A stretch of 64,000 bases of DNA, from contig JPHH03000020.1 of the NCBI GenBank assembly GCA_000750105.3, positions 372,001-436,000 on the forward strand, given 5' to 3'. This DNA is from Tolypocladium sp. Sup5 PDA-1. Lineage: Eukaryota; Ascomycota; Sordariomycetes; Hypocreales; Ophiocordycipitaceae. Both the position numbers and the translations under genes were made by a program. Each line of letters opens with the position of its first letter. Within the stretch, counting starts at the first letter, position 1. Shown piece by piece: positions 1 to 9,679 of the stretch. Under the pieces are notes generated by a model. That model was not told the DNA's origin and ran no database searches. It was given only the letters and a program-made list of their open reading frames with translations.

Positions 1-610
1 GGCCGCCGAGCTGAGCCAGGCGAGCTTCGCGTACCTGTTTGGCGAGATGGTGACGTATGCGCAGCGGCGCGTCAAGGGCATCCAGGAGCTGGAGCAACGG
101 TCAGTCCCCGCCAGCCTCGCCCCTCTCCTCCCGGCTCGCAAGTAGGCTGACCGGTGGACCTCAAACAGGCTCAACCTCCAAGGCCACCCCATCGGCGTCA
201 AGCTGCTCGACCTCCTTCTCTACCGCGAGCCCCCGCGCACGCAGCTGCGGCCCCTGACCATCATATCCCTGCTGCACCTCATCAAGCAGAACGTCTGGCA
301 GCACCTCTTCGGGCGGCAGGCCGACCGGCTCGAGAAGTCCAACAACCCGGACACGCCCGACGAGTACATGATCATCGATAACGAGCCCCTCGTCAACCAG
401 TACATCAGCGTGCCGCGCGAGATGAGCCAGCTCAACTGCGCCGCCTTTGTCGCGGGGGTCGTCGAGGGCGTGTGCGACGGCGCGGATTTCCCGGCGCGCG
501 TCACGGCGCACACGGTTGGCGAGGGGGACATGTGGCCCGGCAAGACGGTGTTTCTGGTCAAGTTCCGCGGGGAGGTGGTGGAGCGGGAGGGGTTCCTGGG
601 GAAGAGCTGA
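1..610 (+). CDS. TRS31: TRAPP complex subunit Trs31/TRAPPC5 (5' end cut off)
   Basis: This is the C-terminal part of a Bet3/Trs31-type subunit of the TRAPP tethering complexes, which act as Rab (Ypt1-type) exchange factors in ER-to-Golgi and Golgi traffic. Exon 1 occupies 1-99 and continues from outside the window. A 69-nt intron (donor GTCAGT at 100, acceptor ending 168) is followed by exon 2 at 169-610; the junction restores an Arg codon and keeps frame. Family hallmarks are GHPIGVKLLDLLLYRE, LLHLIKQNVWQHLFGR, MSQLNCAAFVAGVVEG and FPARVTAHT, the last two in the C-terminal Bet3 fold near the palmitoyl-pocket region of TRAPP paralogues. The reading frame ends with a normal stop. It converges with APC13. 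Identification rests on recalled family motifs; the missing N terminus cannot be judged. Confidence 0.9.
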
Positions 611-1068
611 GGGGTGACTCTGACCGAAGCGGAGACGAAAACGGACATGGATGGGCATGAGGGTCTTGGAGTTGAGGCGTTTCTGAGAATAGATCTTTGT
701 ACACAGTACGTGGATGAGGTAGGAACGCTCACCGCTGTGTTTGCCACGCGAGCTTGGATTTTGTCAACAGCGAGATGCTGCTCTCATCAAGTCGATCGAA
801 AGAGGCGGACCTTGCCTTGTTTGCTTGTGTAACGCTAACCTCGTCCTGGGCACAATGGCCTCTATAATGCCATTCATCGTCGGTGCTCGGGATGGGGTCT
901 CAAGGCCTGCGGTATACGTGCCCAAAGAGAGAGATATAAAAAAAACACCAACAAAACGCCGCGCCATAGTGCAAGAGACAACTCCTGCCGTCATCCACGC
1001 CATCACCAGACCGTGATCATCCACACGTAATCCATGAAAGCAACCACGCCAACCGCGAGACCCTCGCC
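611..1068. other. Convergent 3' intergenic region
   Basis: This lies between the stops of two converging genes (Trs31 and APC13). An A-rich patch near 936-955 could serve polyadenylation. I see no coding or RNA gene here. Confidence 0.6.
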
Positions 1069-1633
1069 TCACCGCGGCAGCCCCTTCGCCCCTCCGCCAC
1101 TAGATGCCGCCGCCGCGGCGCTCGCCCCAGCGCCCGCGCCCGGCCCGGGCCCCTTGTTCATCAGGTCCGCGAGGCCGAGGTCCTTCCACGCGGGCTCGTT
1201 GACCTTTTGCGTGGCGCGCTGGATGCCGAAGGCGGCGTGCTGGTCGGGCACCACGTCGTCCTCGTCCTCGGGGTTGATGGGCTGGTGCTGCGGCGGGACG
1301 TAGATGTCGTCCTCGGGCAGCTTGTCCTTGCAGAAGTCCTCGAAGAGGTCGGCGTCGCCGGGGCGGTGCATGTGCACGTAGGTGAAGGATGAGTCCTTGT
1401 TCTGGGTGTGTCAGCGCTGTGCACGTGCGAATGCGATGTGATATGCCGCAGGGCTTCAGGGGCAGGGTGGGTGAGGATGAAGTGAGATGAATGGGAGAGC
1501 AAGCGGCGTTGGTGTGGATGAGGCATCTGGTAGTGACTGATGCAGGGCGCGTAATTACCATGGCTGCTGCGGGGGTTCGTCGTCTGTTGCTGGGCGTTTG
1601 CTGCGTGCCAAAAGACGAACCTCGGTGGCTCAT
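1069..1633 (-). CDS. APC13: Anaphase-promoting complex subunit 13 (Apc13/Swm1 family)
   Basis: This small protein (135 aa after splicing) belongs to the Apc13 family, a structural subunit of the APC/C ubiquitin ligase that steadies TPR subunits in the nucleus. Exon 1 is 1559-1633 (ATG at 1633) and ends at a GTAATT donor. Exon 2 is 1069-1401, after an acceptor CACCCAG. The junction is phase 0. The diagnostic core is FEDFCKDKLPEDDIYVPP, then an acidic PINPEDEDD stretch and WKDLGLADL. It aligns by eye with the human core KLPYEDVAIP...W.DLALQYL. The tail is rich in Gly and Ala (low complexity) and probably disordered. The intron (1402-1558) is long for this window. The gene is divergent from the Zn2Cys6 regulator and shares about 290 bp with it. 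The family call is by motif, not by search. Confidence 0.82.
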
Positions 1634-1921
1634 GGGCTCGAAGTTTGGATTGAGAGGAAAGATTGCGGTTGGCCTTTCGCTGTGGTTGCCGGTGTTGAGG
1701 TGAGGTTCAAGGTCCAGTGACTCCAGGTGTAGGTAAAAGGTGGTGATGTGGGGCCACTACAAAGTACAGTGACTGTACCACTCGCTCCACCCCTCCAACC
1801 CCAACCGAACCTCCACCACATCGCCCATCATCCCCGTCTACATGCACCCACCTCCTTACAGTAATTGAATGCTTTCACAATCTCGACCTACTCAGGGCCT
1901 CCCCTAACCTAGCTCCCTCCC

Positions 1922-3388
1922 ATGGACGGCGGCAGCCGGAAGCGGCATGGCAGCGACATGGACCCTGCAGCGGCTGGCGGGAGGGCGGGAGAGTCGGCAG
2001 CAAAGCGATTTCAGGTTCCTAGAGCCTGTCAACGGTGCAAGGCCCTCCGGAGAGGCTGTGACGAGCGCAGGCCCTGCCAGAGGTGCGTTCGAGCTGGATT
2101 GGACGAGCAGTGCATCGCATCCTCGGCGCCTGCGTGGCCTCGTGCAAGCATCGTGTCCGAAACGGCTGCCGTGCAGGGGAGAGTGGCCGAGTTGGCCCAG
2201 GCCCCCATGGTCGACGCCTGCACCCAGCTGTTCTTCGAGTTTTTCCACCCAACAATCCCCATTTTGACAACCGGCCATGTGGCGCGCCTGAGGGCTGCTA
2301 CGCCATTCCCCGAGACCGGCGTCGAGGCTTGCAGCTTGCTCGTGGCCGTGTGCGCCCATGTCCTCCTGCACGTCGAGGTGGCTGGCGAAGGACTCCCAGC
2401 AAGCCCGACAATACTACCCGAGGACACGGAAACGACCGGCCGGTCTCTCTTGGACGCGGCATTGGCAGCGCATCGGAGCTTGCATTGGCACTCTGCCCCT
2501 TCCTTGGATCGATGCCTTCTCGCCTTCTTTTTATACGCCGGCCAGGTCAGGCTCGCTCGTCACAGCCAGGCATTTCTCCTTCTTCGAGAGGCAACGACCC
2601 TCTGGTCCCTCGTCAATGATCAGAGAGACGGTGGAGATTCCACCGACGCCCTACTCGACAGGCTCTTTTGGGTCCTGCTCATATCAGAACGGTCGCATGC
2701 CATCCGGTATGACCGCTCCATCACGCTACACATCACTTCCCGTACCCCGGACATTGATGCTCACGATGCCTCCCTTTCCGGATTCTGGAGCCTGGCCGCC
2801 CTCTTTCGGCCCATTGATTCGGCGTTCATGGCCATGAAGAACGGTGAAGTTACCGCTTCACCCCCGTCACCTAAACTGCTAGAGGACGCCGAGAGGGCCA
2901 TCAACGCTGCAATCCCGCCGTCCGCAGTGCTCAGAGATATACAAAAGTCCAACTTGCGGATCACGAGCCTTTGGCTACGTGTCATTATTTGGCAGCTTCG
3001 CCTCCGGCTCGGCTACCTGACCGAGACGTCGTACCACCACAGCCTGACTTACCGGTATCCGCTCGAAATAGCAAAGGAACTCACGCTGTCCACTCGCGAC
3101 CTGCCCATCCAATCTATGCATGTACATGGAATTGGCCTTACCGAAAAGCTTTTCGACATTGCTTCCGCCGTTGTGGATGTTTTGGCGCGGGTACCGCACT
3201 CCCCGTCCATTGATAGAGGAGTGGCTATCCAGGGACCGCCGGAAGATGATCTTGTGTATCTGCGACACTTGATTCTGCAACTGCCCGGCGGACAAACCGT
3301 TTACAACAATCTGCTCGAAAAGCACATGCATCAAGCTCTGCCCAGCACGGTGCTACAGGGAGTCGTTTCACCCTACACTCCATCGTGA
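1922..3388 (+). CDS. Zn2Cys6 transcription factor, candidate alpha-glucoside (MAL-type) regulator
   Basis: This single-exon gene encodes 488 aa. An N-terminal binuclear zinc cluster (C36, C39, C46, C52, C55, C64; spacing 2-6-5-2-8) follows a basic start and has a basic linker typical of Gal4-type DNA-binding domains. Residues from about 95 onward resemble the fungal-specific middle homology region, with VDACTQLFFEFFHPTIPIL and a run of helices; this arrangement is common in MalR/AmyR-like and other sugar regulators. The downstream neighbours are an alpha-glucoside permease (convergent, about 108 bp away) and a maltase. In yeasts and aspergilli MAL regulators often sit beside these two genes, so a role in maltose induction is inferred. 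The zinc-cluster assignment is secure. The ligand and target genes are not shown by the sequence; it could control another pathway. Confidence 0.85.
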   Translation: MDGGSRKRHGSDMDPAAAGGRAGESAAKRFQVPRACQRCKALRRGCDERRPCQRCVRAGLDEQCIASSAPAWPRASIVSETAAVQGRVAELAQAPMVDACTQLFFEFFHPTIPILTTGHVARLRAATPFPETGVEACSLLVAVCAHVLLHVEVAGEGLPASPTILPEDTETTGRSLLDAALAAHRSLHWHSAPSLDRCLLAFFLYAGQVRLARHSQAFLLLREATTLWSLVNDQRDGGDSTDALLDRLFWVLLISERSHAIRYDRSITLHITSRTPDIDAHDASLSGFWSLAALFRPIDSAFMAMKNGEVTASPPSPKLLEDAERAINAAIPPSAVLRDIQKSNLRITSLWLRVIIWQLRLRLGYLTETSYHHSLTYRYPLEIAKELTLSTRDLPIQSMHVHGIGLTEKLFDIASAVVDVLARVPHSPSIDRGVAIQGPPEDDLVYLRHLILQLPGGQTVYNNLLEKHMHQALPSTVLQGVVSPYTPS

Positions 3389-3496
3389 CTGTACAGCTCG
3401 CGGAACATTTATTTTCCCATCTGGAAACCAAATCTTACACTGCAAAGAGACTATCGACGGTGTTATTCACCTGGGTGCAAGCTGTGCGCCCACTCT

Positions 3497-5256
3497 CTAG
3501 CTCTGCTCTTCTACATGCGCCGCCGCCTTCTTGCTGTCGCCCAACTCACCCGAGTACGGGTCCACCTGGGTCGTTGCAAACTTTCTTGCCGGAACTCTTT
3601 CCTCGAACAGCGCATCCAGCTCGGCGTACGTGCGATCCTTTGGCTCCGGGAGTCTGAAGAACACCCAAACCACGGACAGAAGACAGCTGCCCGCCCAGAA
3701 AAACGCCGAGCGAGCGCCCCAGTTCCATGCAGTCGATGAAAGCTGGTAGTTGGTCATGACATTGACGAAGATGTTGCTCGCGTTGTACGCCGCGCGTGCC
3801 AGGACAATCGTCTTGGCCTTGAGCCGGGTAGACGACAGCTCGGAGATCAACGAATACGTGACGGGGCCGACGGTGAAGTCGTACACAAAGGTGAAGACGA
3901 TGAGCATCGCGCCGATGGCCCAGACCGAGTTGTTGTCCTTGGAAAAGGACAAGGATCCGACGATGATGAGCAGGAGGCATTGGCAACAAAGACCACCGAA
4001 GTGAATCTTTCTCCGTCCGACCTTGGACATGAGGATCCACGACCCGGCGGTGCCAACCATGCCAAGAGCGTACTGGCCCATGGAGAGCGAAAAGGAGTTC
4101 TTGGGGTCCATTCCGGCTTGCGTCATGAAGTAGGAAAAGTACCCCATGAGGTTTTGGCCTCCGAGCGTCTGGACGAGCCAGATGCCAATCACGATCTCGG
4201 TTCGGCGGATGTCCACACCCCGAAAGCAATCCCTATACGAAACGCCTTCCTTGAGCTGCTTCTCCATCTCATTGGTGTGCTCAATCATGGCGATGGTGTC
4301 GTCGGCATTGAAGTCCGGCTGGTTGCGAGAAGTCAGGCGGAGGAGGGATTTCTTCGCCGCAACCCTATCGTTCTTTCGCATGTGCCACCATGGGGACCTG
4401 TCCAAGTTTAGAATTTGCAACTTGCCACTGGCACTCGGTTCGAGGCTAGGACTTACTCTGGAGCGAAAAGCACACCGAGGAGGATAGGGACCGGCCATAC
4501 CCACTGCACGCCAAAGGGAATCCTGTATGCCCACTCGTCGTCGCGACCGGCGGAGCCCTTGTTGACAGCAGCAGCGAAGAACTGGCCAATGACCCAGCAC
4601 ATATTGATGAAGGTGGTAAGATATGGTCTGAGGACAACGGGAGCAACCTCAGAGGCATATGCCGGTGTTACGCTCTGGAAAGCACCCCACGGAATGCCTG
4701 GATTGGTCAGTATCGTATTCGGTGGTATTGACCAAGACCGGAGTGAACTCTTACCACAAAGGACCTCGCCAACAACCAAGACTTGGATATTTGGTGCAAA
4801 GAACAGCACAAAGACGAAAGCGATCATGAGGATCAGGAAGCCGGCGGTGGTCTTCTTGTATCCGAACCGATCGGCCGTCCAACCGGCGATGATTAAGCCG
4901 ATGATCTCGCCGGCGCGCGCTCCATTCGACAGACCAGATTGCCATGCGGCAGAGACACTGTACTTGCCATTTGAGGGATTGTATGTCCCGTACTTCTTGT
5001 TGAAGGCCGGCGAAGCGTACAGGTTCCCGAGGAGGGCGAGGTCGTAGCCCTCCATGATGAGCGTAGAGGACAGGAGGACCGACCAGCCGATTGCCTTTGG
5101 GTACGTCTTTATGGCCTGCACAAGACTCATCTGGTGCTCCGAGGCGGCGCCGTGCTTGGCTTCAGCCGCAAGGCCTTCTGGCTTGAGAGCTTCTTCATGC
5201 TCATGGTGTGTGTCGATGCCCTTGGTCGGGGACACGACATCGGCCTCACCAGCCAT
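3497..5256 (-). CDS. MFS sugar transporter, alpha-glucoside (maltose) permease type
   Basis: Three exons (4755-5256, 4457-4697, 3497-4397) join in frame to 547 aa; the introns are 57 and 59 nt with GTAAGA and GTAAGT donors. The protein is a 12-helix sugar/H+ symporter of the plasma membrane. It has a long acidic N-terminal tail, the loop 2-3 motif TADRFGYKK, the sugar-transporter signature PESPWW at about 247-252 (assembled across the second splice), and KVGRRKIH. SAAWQSGLSNGARAGEIIG before the DRFG loop is the form seen in fungal maltose/alpha-glucoside permeases rather than hexose transporters. It is divergent from the GH13 maltase with 775 bp between the starts, and is convergent with the Zn2Cys6 gene. 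Substrate is inferred from family and neighbours; other alpha-linked oligosaccharides such as trehalose, turanose or isomaltose are possible. Confidence 0.88.
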
Positions 5257-6031
5257 GATGGACGTTGACTCGGGGGATGAACGAAGCGAGGGGGTTTAAC
5301 GAAGCGAGACTGAGGGCGCTGGGTGTTGCAGCTTGGACATGTTCGACGTGAGGCGAGACTCGTCTCTATTTATCTTTTTCGATGGAAGTGCTGTCTGGGG
5401 TGAGCCTCAATAGTCCCCCCAGTAGCCAGCTTTTACCGACCGTCCGGCAACTTCGAGTGGAGAAGGCTCGTGGCATGAACCGAAGCACATGGCCCGTGGG
5501 GAAACCTGGAGAGTGCAGAATATGCGTGTGGGGTTGTGGCATGACACATTTTCCCCGGTCGAGGCGCTGGCGAACAGACGAGTCCAGGCGATCCGGCAAC
5601 GGGCGAATTCAAGGTCGCCCCGGTCAGCTACAGGAGCCTCCGCTTCCCCAGCCGTCGACGTGCGCAGGTGGCCAGTCAAAGATTGAGGCTACCGCCATAA
5701 TTGGGTCATGCGCGGAGTCTAGCGGGGTTATCTGGACGCTGGTGCGGAGTCTCCGCGATGCCAATACTTGCGTGGGGATGGCTTCGCGCTCGGCAGCGGA
5801 GCCTTTCTGTCAAGGGGATCCCCGGGGACTCTCACGTGCGGCATTTGCGGGCTGTCCGCGAGGTCGGTGGCATGCATGATGAATCTCTTATCAAATCCCG
5901 TGCATCCGACGGCGAAGTAGAAAAGCCACATCTGCCCTGGCTTGGGGACTCATTCTCATCCTCCATCTAACCGACAACACTCCCCCCTTTCGCCCTCTAC
6001 CCAACTGCTCCTTGGCGGCCTACACTTCACA
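5257..6031. promoter_or_regulatory. Shared divergent promoter of permease and maltase with paired CGG half-sites
   Basis: The 775 bp between the two start codons must hold both promoters. It has two related Zn2Cys6-type half-site pairs. One is CGGAGTCTAGCGG at 5713-5725, direct CGG repeats 7 bp apart. The other is GCGGAGTCTCCGC at 5744-5756, inverted CGG/CCG 5 bp apart and palindromic except its centre. Both begin CGGAGTCT, with starts 32 bp apart. They lie about 280-320 bp upstream of the maltase ATG. I did not find a clean CGG-N8-(C/A)GG AmyR site. That these are regulator sites is inference. Confidence 0.5.
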
Positions 6032-7843
6032 ATGGGCTCACTGCTATGGGACGCTGAAAATGGCCGTGCAGGCAACACACCCTGGTGGAAGGATGCAACT
6101 TTTTACCAAGTATATCCCGCCAGCTTCAAAGACTCCAACGGCGATGGGTGGGGAGATTTGCCTGGTCTCATATCCAAGATCGACTATCTACAAGACCTAG
6201 GCGTGGATGTGGTCTGGGTATCGCCGATATTCGAAAGCCCCCAAAAGGACATGGGGTATGATGTGTCCGACTACCAGGCCATCTATGCGCCGTACGGCAC
6301 CGTGGAGGACGTCGACGCGCTGGTGAGGCAATGCCACGCGCGAAGCATCAAGGTCATCCTCGACCTCGTTGTCAACCACACGTCGGTTGAGCACCAGTGG
6401 TTCAAAGAGTCGCGGTCCTCCCGAGACAACCCCAAGCGAGACTGGTACATATGGAAGCCGGCTCGATACGATGACAACGGGATTCGACACCCGCCGACGA
6501 ACTGGAGGGGGTACTTTGCGAGTTCTACTTGGACGTGGGACGAGCATACCCAGGAGTACTACCTGCATCTCTACGCCGCAGACCAACCCGATCTGAACTG
6601 GGAAAGCGCCGCGTGTCGAGAGGCCATTTACGACAACACTATGCGATTCTGGCTCGACCGTGGTGTGGATGGCTTTCGCATCGACACAGTCAACAAGTAC
6701 TCCAAGCGGCAAGACTTTGTCGACGCGCCGGTTACCGATCCGCAGTCACCGCACCAGCCGGCACCCGAGATGTGGTGCAACGGTCCGCGGATCCACGAGT
6801 TCATCCATGAGATGAACCGCCAGGTTCTTGCTCCCTACAACGCTGTATCGGTCGGCGAGCTTTCCAACACGCCGCATCCCTCGCAGGTCATCCCGTACGT
6901 CTCGGCCGCCGCAAAGGAGCTCGACATGGTCTTTGAGTTTTCCGTGATTCGTCTTGGTACCGGGAACGGGTTCGGTGCCAAGTACGAGTACCAGCCGTAC
7001 CCGCTGTCGAAGCTCAAGGCCTTGACGCAGACGTGGCAGGGCTTCGTCGAGGGGACCGATGCGTGGACCACGGTCTTCTGTGAGAACCATGACAATGGCA
7101 GGGCAATCAGTCGGTTTGGGGACGAATCCACACCCGAGGCGTGGCTCCAATCCGGCAAGACCATTGCGCTGTGGCAAGCGACAATGACCGGCACGCTCTT
7201 CTTGTACCAGGGCCAAGAAATCGGCATGGTCAACATGCCGACGACCTGGGGCATTGAAGAGTATCGGGACATTGAGAGCCGAAACTTTTACGTCGAGGCA
7301 GCAGAATCTGGAAGTCAAGAGCGCCTGGAAGCGACGAGAAAGGGCCTGCAGATTCTGGCTCGGGATCACTCCCGGATACCGTTCCAGTGGGACGACTCTC
7401 CCAACGCTGGCTTCACGACGTCTGATGCGAAGCCTTGGATGCGCGTCCATGACGGCTTCCGGTCCATCAACGCCTCTCAGCAGGCTCAAGACCCAAATTC
7501 GATTCTCAGCTTCTACAAGAGGGTTCTTCAGCTGCGCAAAACGTACCGAGATGTCTTCATCCACGGAAGCTTTAAGCTTGTCGATCCGGAAGACGAGCAT
7601 ATCTTTGCATACCTCAAAGAGGCGGCCGGGGAGCAACAGCAGCCGCGTCGGAAGGCTCTCGTGGTGCTGAACATGTCTCGGGAGACGAGGGCGTGTCCGG
7701 ATCTTGCAAGGGAGATGAAGTGCGAGTTCAAGGACGTGGGACTTTTGGTGAGTACCACGGGAGATGGCGGGGCGGGAATGAAGGAGAGGCAGCCTTTCCT
7801 GGCTGCTTGGGAGGGACGGGTATATGTAAACTATGCATGTTAG
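6032..7843 (+). CDS. Alpha-glucosidase (maltase), glycoside hydrolase family 13
   Basis: This single-exon gene encodes 603 aa, the usual size of fungal intracellular maltases and isomaltases; there is no signal peptide. The ATG at 6032 directly precedes the conserved start WWKDATFYQVYPASFKD. GH13 regions are in order: DLVVNHTS, GVDGFRIDTVNKYSK with nucleophile D218, VGELSNT with acid/base E276, and ENHDNGR with D354. The residue right after the nucleophile is Thr219; yeast maltases have Thr there whereas isomaltases have Val, so alpha-1,4 activity is favoured. The enzyme would hydrolyse imported maltose-like sugars in the cytosol. It is divergent from the permease. The C-terminal beta domain looks complete, with a normal stop and no lesions. 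Substrate preference is inferred from that one site and the context. Confidence 0.93.
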   Translation: MGSLLWDAENGRAGNTPWWKDATFYQVYPASFKDSNGDGWGDLPGLISKIDYLQDLGVDVVWVSPIFESPQKDMGYDVSDYQAIYAPYGTVEDVDALVRQCHARSIKVILDLVVNHTSVEHQWFKESRSSRDNPKRDWYIWKPARYDDNGIRHPPTNWRGYFASSTWTWDEHTQEYYLHLYAADQPDLNWESAACREAIYDNTMRFWLDRGVDGFRIDTVNKYSKRQDFVDAPVTDPQSPHQPAPEMWCNGPRIHEFIHEMNRQVLAPYNAVSVGELSNTPHPSQVIPYVSAAAKELDMVFEFSVIRLGTGNGFGAKYEYQPYPLSKLKALTQTWQGFVEGTDAWTTVFCENHDNGRAISRFGDESTPEAWLQSGKTIALWQATMTGTLFLYQGQEIGMVNMPTTWGIEEYRDIESRNFYVEAAESGSQERLEATRKGLQILARDHSRIPFQWDDSPNAGFTTSDAKPWMRVHDGFRSINASQQAQDPNSILSFYKRVLQLRKTYRDVFIHGSFKLVDPEDEHIFAYLKEAAGEQQQPRRKALVVLNMSRETRACPDLAREMKCEFKDVGLLVSTTGDGGAGMKERQPFLAAWEGRVYVNYAC

Positions 7844-8468
7844 CGACATGGAAACGAGGGACTTGAGGAAGAAATGGTGCGTCATGTGAAGCTCGTTGAA
7901 CGGGCTGGCCGTGCACCGATGACCAAAGCAAAGAGCATGACTGGTGCAGCGGAGGGCGAACCGGAAACTGACAAATAGCATGTCAGACGGAATTTAAAAC
8001 ATCGCATTTTTGTCCCTTCAGCTGCGCAGCCCTGGTCCCAGCCGAGCGGAATCCTCGGGGGACCCCGGACTCGACACCGGGCATCAACCCGGTCACGGCC
8101 CACTCATCATACCACCATCTGCTGTTGCAGGCACTGGCCTGACGAGCGCAGCGTCATTCGCGTGTTGCGACACCACGCGACAATGGCTGAAGCCGTTCGA
8201 TTCCGACGATGACGACGAAGGAGCGAGGCGGAATAAATAGTAGCAGAAGGGAGTCGATGAGTCGCAGGGTCCCTTGTGGCTCGTTCCTTTGCTTTCCGAC
8301 TGTTGCGCCTACTTATAAGCTATAACCATACTGCCTTGCAAACGCCAGTACCTCGTTGCAGCTTATAACCCTTGACCGGCCGGCGCTTTTCGACCTCGCG
8401 CAAATTAACTCCATCACAACAACTCGGATCAAAGAGGGCGTCACGAAGCAGGAGCGCTCACAGAAGCC
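7844..8468. other. Intergenic region, 3' of maltase and upstream of protoglobin gene
   Basis: This 625-bp tandem (same-strand) spacer presumably holds the maltase 3' UTR and the promoter of the next gene. No conserved ORF, repeat or RNA gene stands out. Confidence 0.5.
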
Positions 8469-9443
8469 ATGGCGTCGTCACTGCCGATGAAGCATATCCA
8501 GCGCGAGGACCTGTACACAAATCTCGAAGCACGAATACTGTACCTACACTCATTCCTCGACTTCTCAAGCCGTACGTCGCCGGCGGCGGCAATCCCAGCG
8601 ACACTGGAAGCAAATGGCAACGCGGAAATTTGCTGACCTTTGATCCCTAGGCGATATTGAAGCGCTAATTACCGGCGCGAAATACGTCAAGGCCCTCATC
8701 CCCGCCGTCGTCAACATCGTCTACAAGAAGCTGCTGCAATACGACATCACGGCCCGCGCGTTCACGACTCGGAGCACATCGTTTGAGGGACCCGTCGATG
8801 ACGTGCCCGACGAGAACAGCCCGCAGATCTTGCATCGGAAGATGTTCCTGCGGGCGTACCTGAACAAGCTGTGCTCTGATCCGAGCAGGATGGACTTTTG
8901 GGAGTACCTGGACAAGGTTGGGTGAGTTACTGCGACGAAGGGATCGAATGGCCCTATATGTGCTTGATGCTGACGATGAGTAGCATGATGCACGTCGGCC
9001 TCGGACGCAAACACCCGCTGCATATAGAGTACGTCCACCTGGGCGCCTGCCTGGGCTTCATCCAGGACATCATGACCGAGGCCATCCTGTCGCACCCGCG
9101 GCTGCACCTCCAGCGCAAGACGGCGCTCATCAAGGCGCTCGGCAAGGTCATCTGGATACAAAACGACCTCATGGCCAAGTGGCACGTCAAGGACGGCGCC
9201 GAGTTCGAGACGGGGGACTCGGACATCGAGGTCGAGCGCGAGGGCTACCTGCACGGTAAGAAGATCCTGGGAGACGGCTCCGATGAGGACCAAGAGGCGG
9301 GTGATGCGGTGGAAGGTCGGGACGCGGCGGCTCCGGTGGGTGTTTGTCCGTTTTCTGGGGTAAGTACGGACACGATGGGGTCCAAGGATGGAGTTGGTGT
9401 TGTGAAGCCGAACGGAGTCGAGGCCACGACAGCGACGATATAA
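8469..9443 (+). CDS. Protoglobin-domain (globin-sensor-like) heme protein
   Basis: Three exons (8469-8571, 8651-8921, 8984-9443) join in frame to 277 aa; both introns have canonical GTACGT/GTGAGT donors and TAG acceptors. The first 200 residues match the fungal protoglobin family: MKHIQREDLYTNLEARILYL, FLDFSSRDIEALITGAKYVK, IPAVVNIVYKKLLQYDITA, then MMHVGLGRKHPLHIEYVHLG and FIQDIMTEAIL. The helix with several His residues is where the heme proximal ligand is expected. Known protoglobins bind O2, CO or NO; the fungal branch has no settled function. The C-terminal ~60 residues are polar, acidic and low complexity. There is no output domain, unlike bacterial globin-coupled sensors. The family call is strong; heme binding and gas sensing are inferred. 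Confidence 0.85.
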
Positions 9444-9679
9444 GACGGCTTCTTTTCCCACACAACAATCTCTCTTCCGGCGTTGGGAGTTTATTTATAC
9501 CTATCTGTATCAGTAGATGCCTTTGACATAGAAACGATGGTGTTGTGATGTGCTCCTCTCATCACTTACACGGTGCTGCCCCCACCGGCCTCAACAGTCG
9601 GGCATCCCCGCAGTCCTCCACGAGCAAAACTCGACACTCGACTTCCACCCCCAACTCCTACAAGCACCACGACATCATC

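Noticed and set aside
9548..9679. Upstream ATG extension of the APH-like gene
   Set aside because: The added 44 residues are Ser/Thr/His-rich low complexity and the second ATG fits the compact start of the family.
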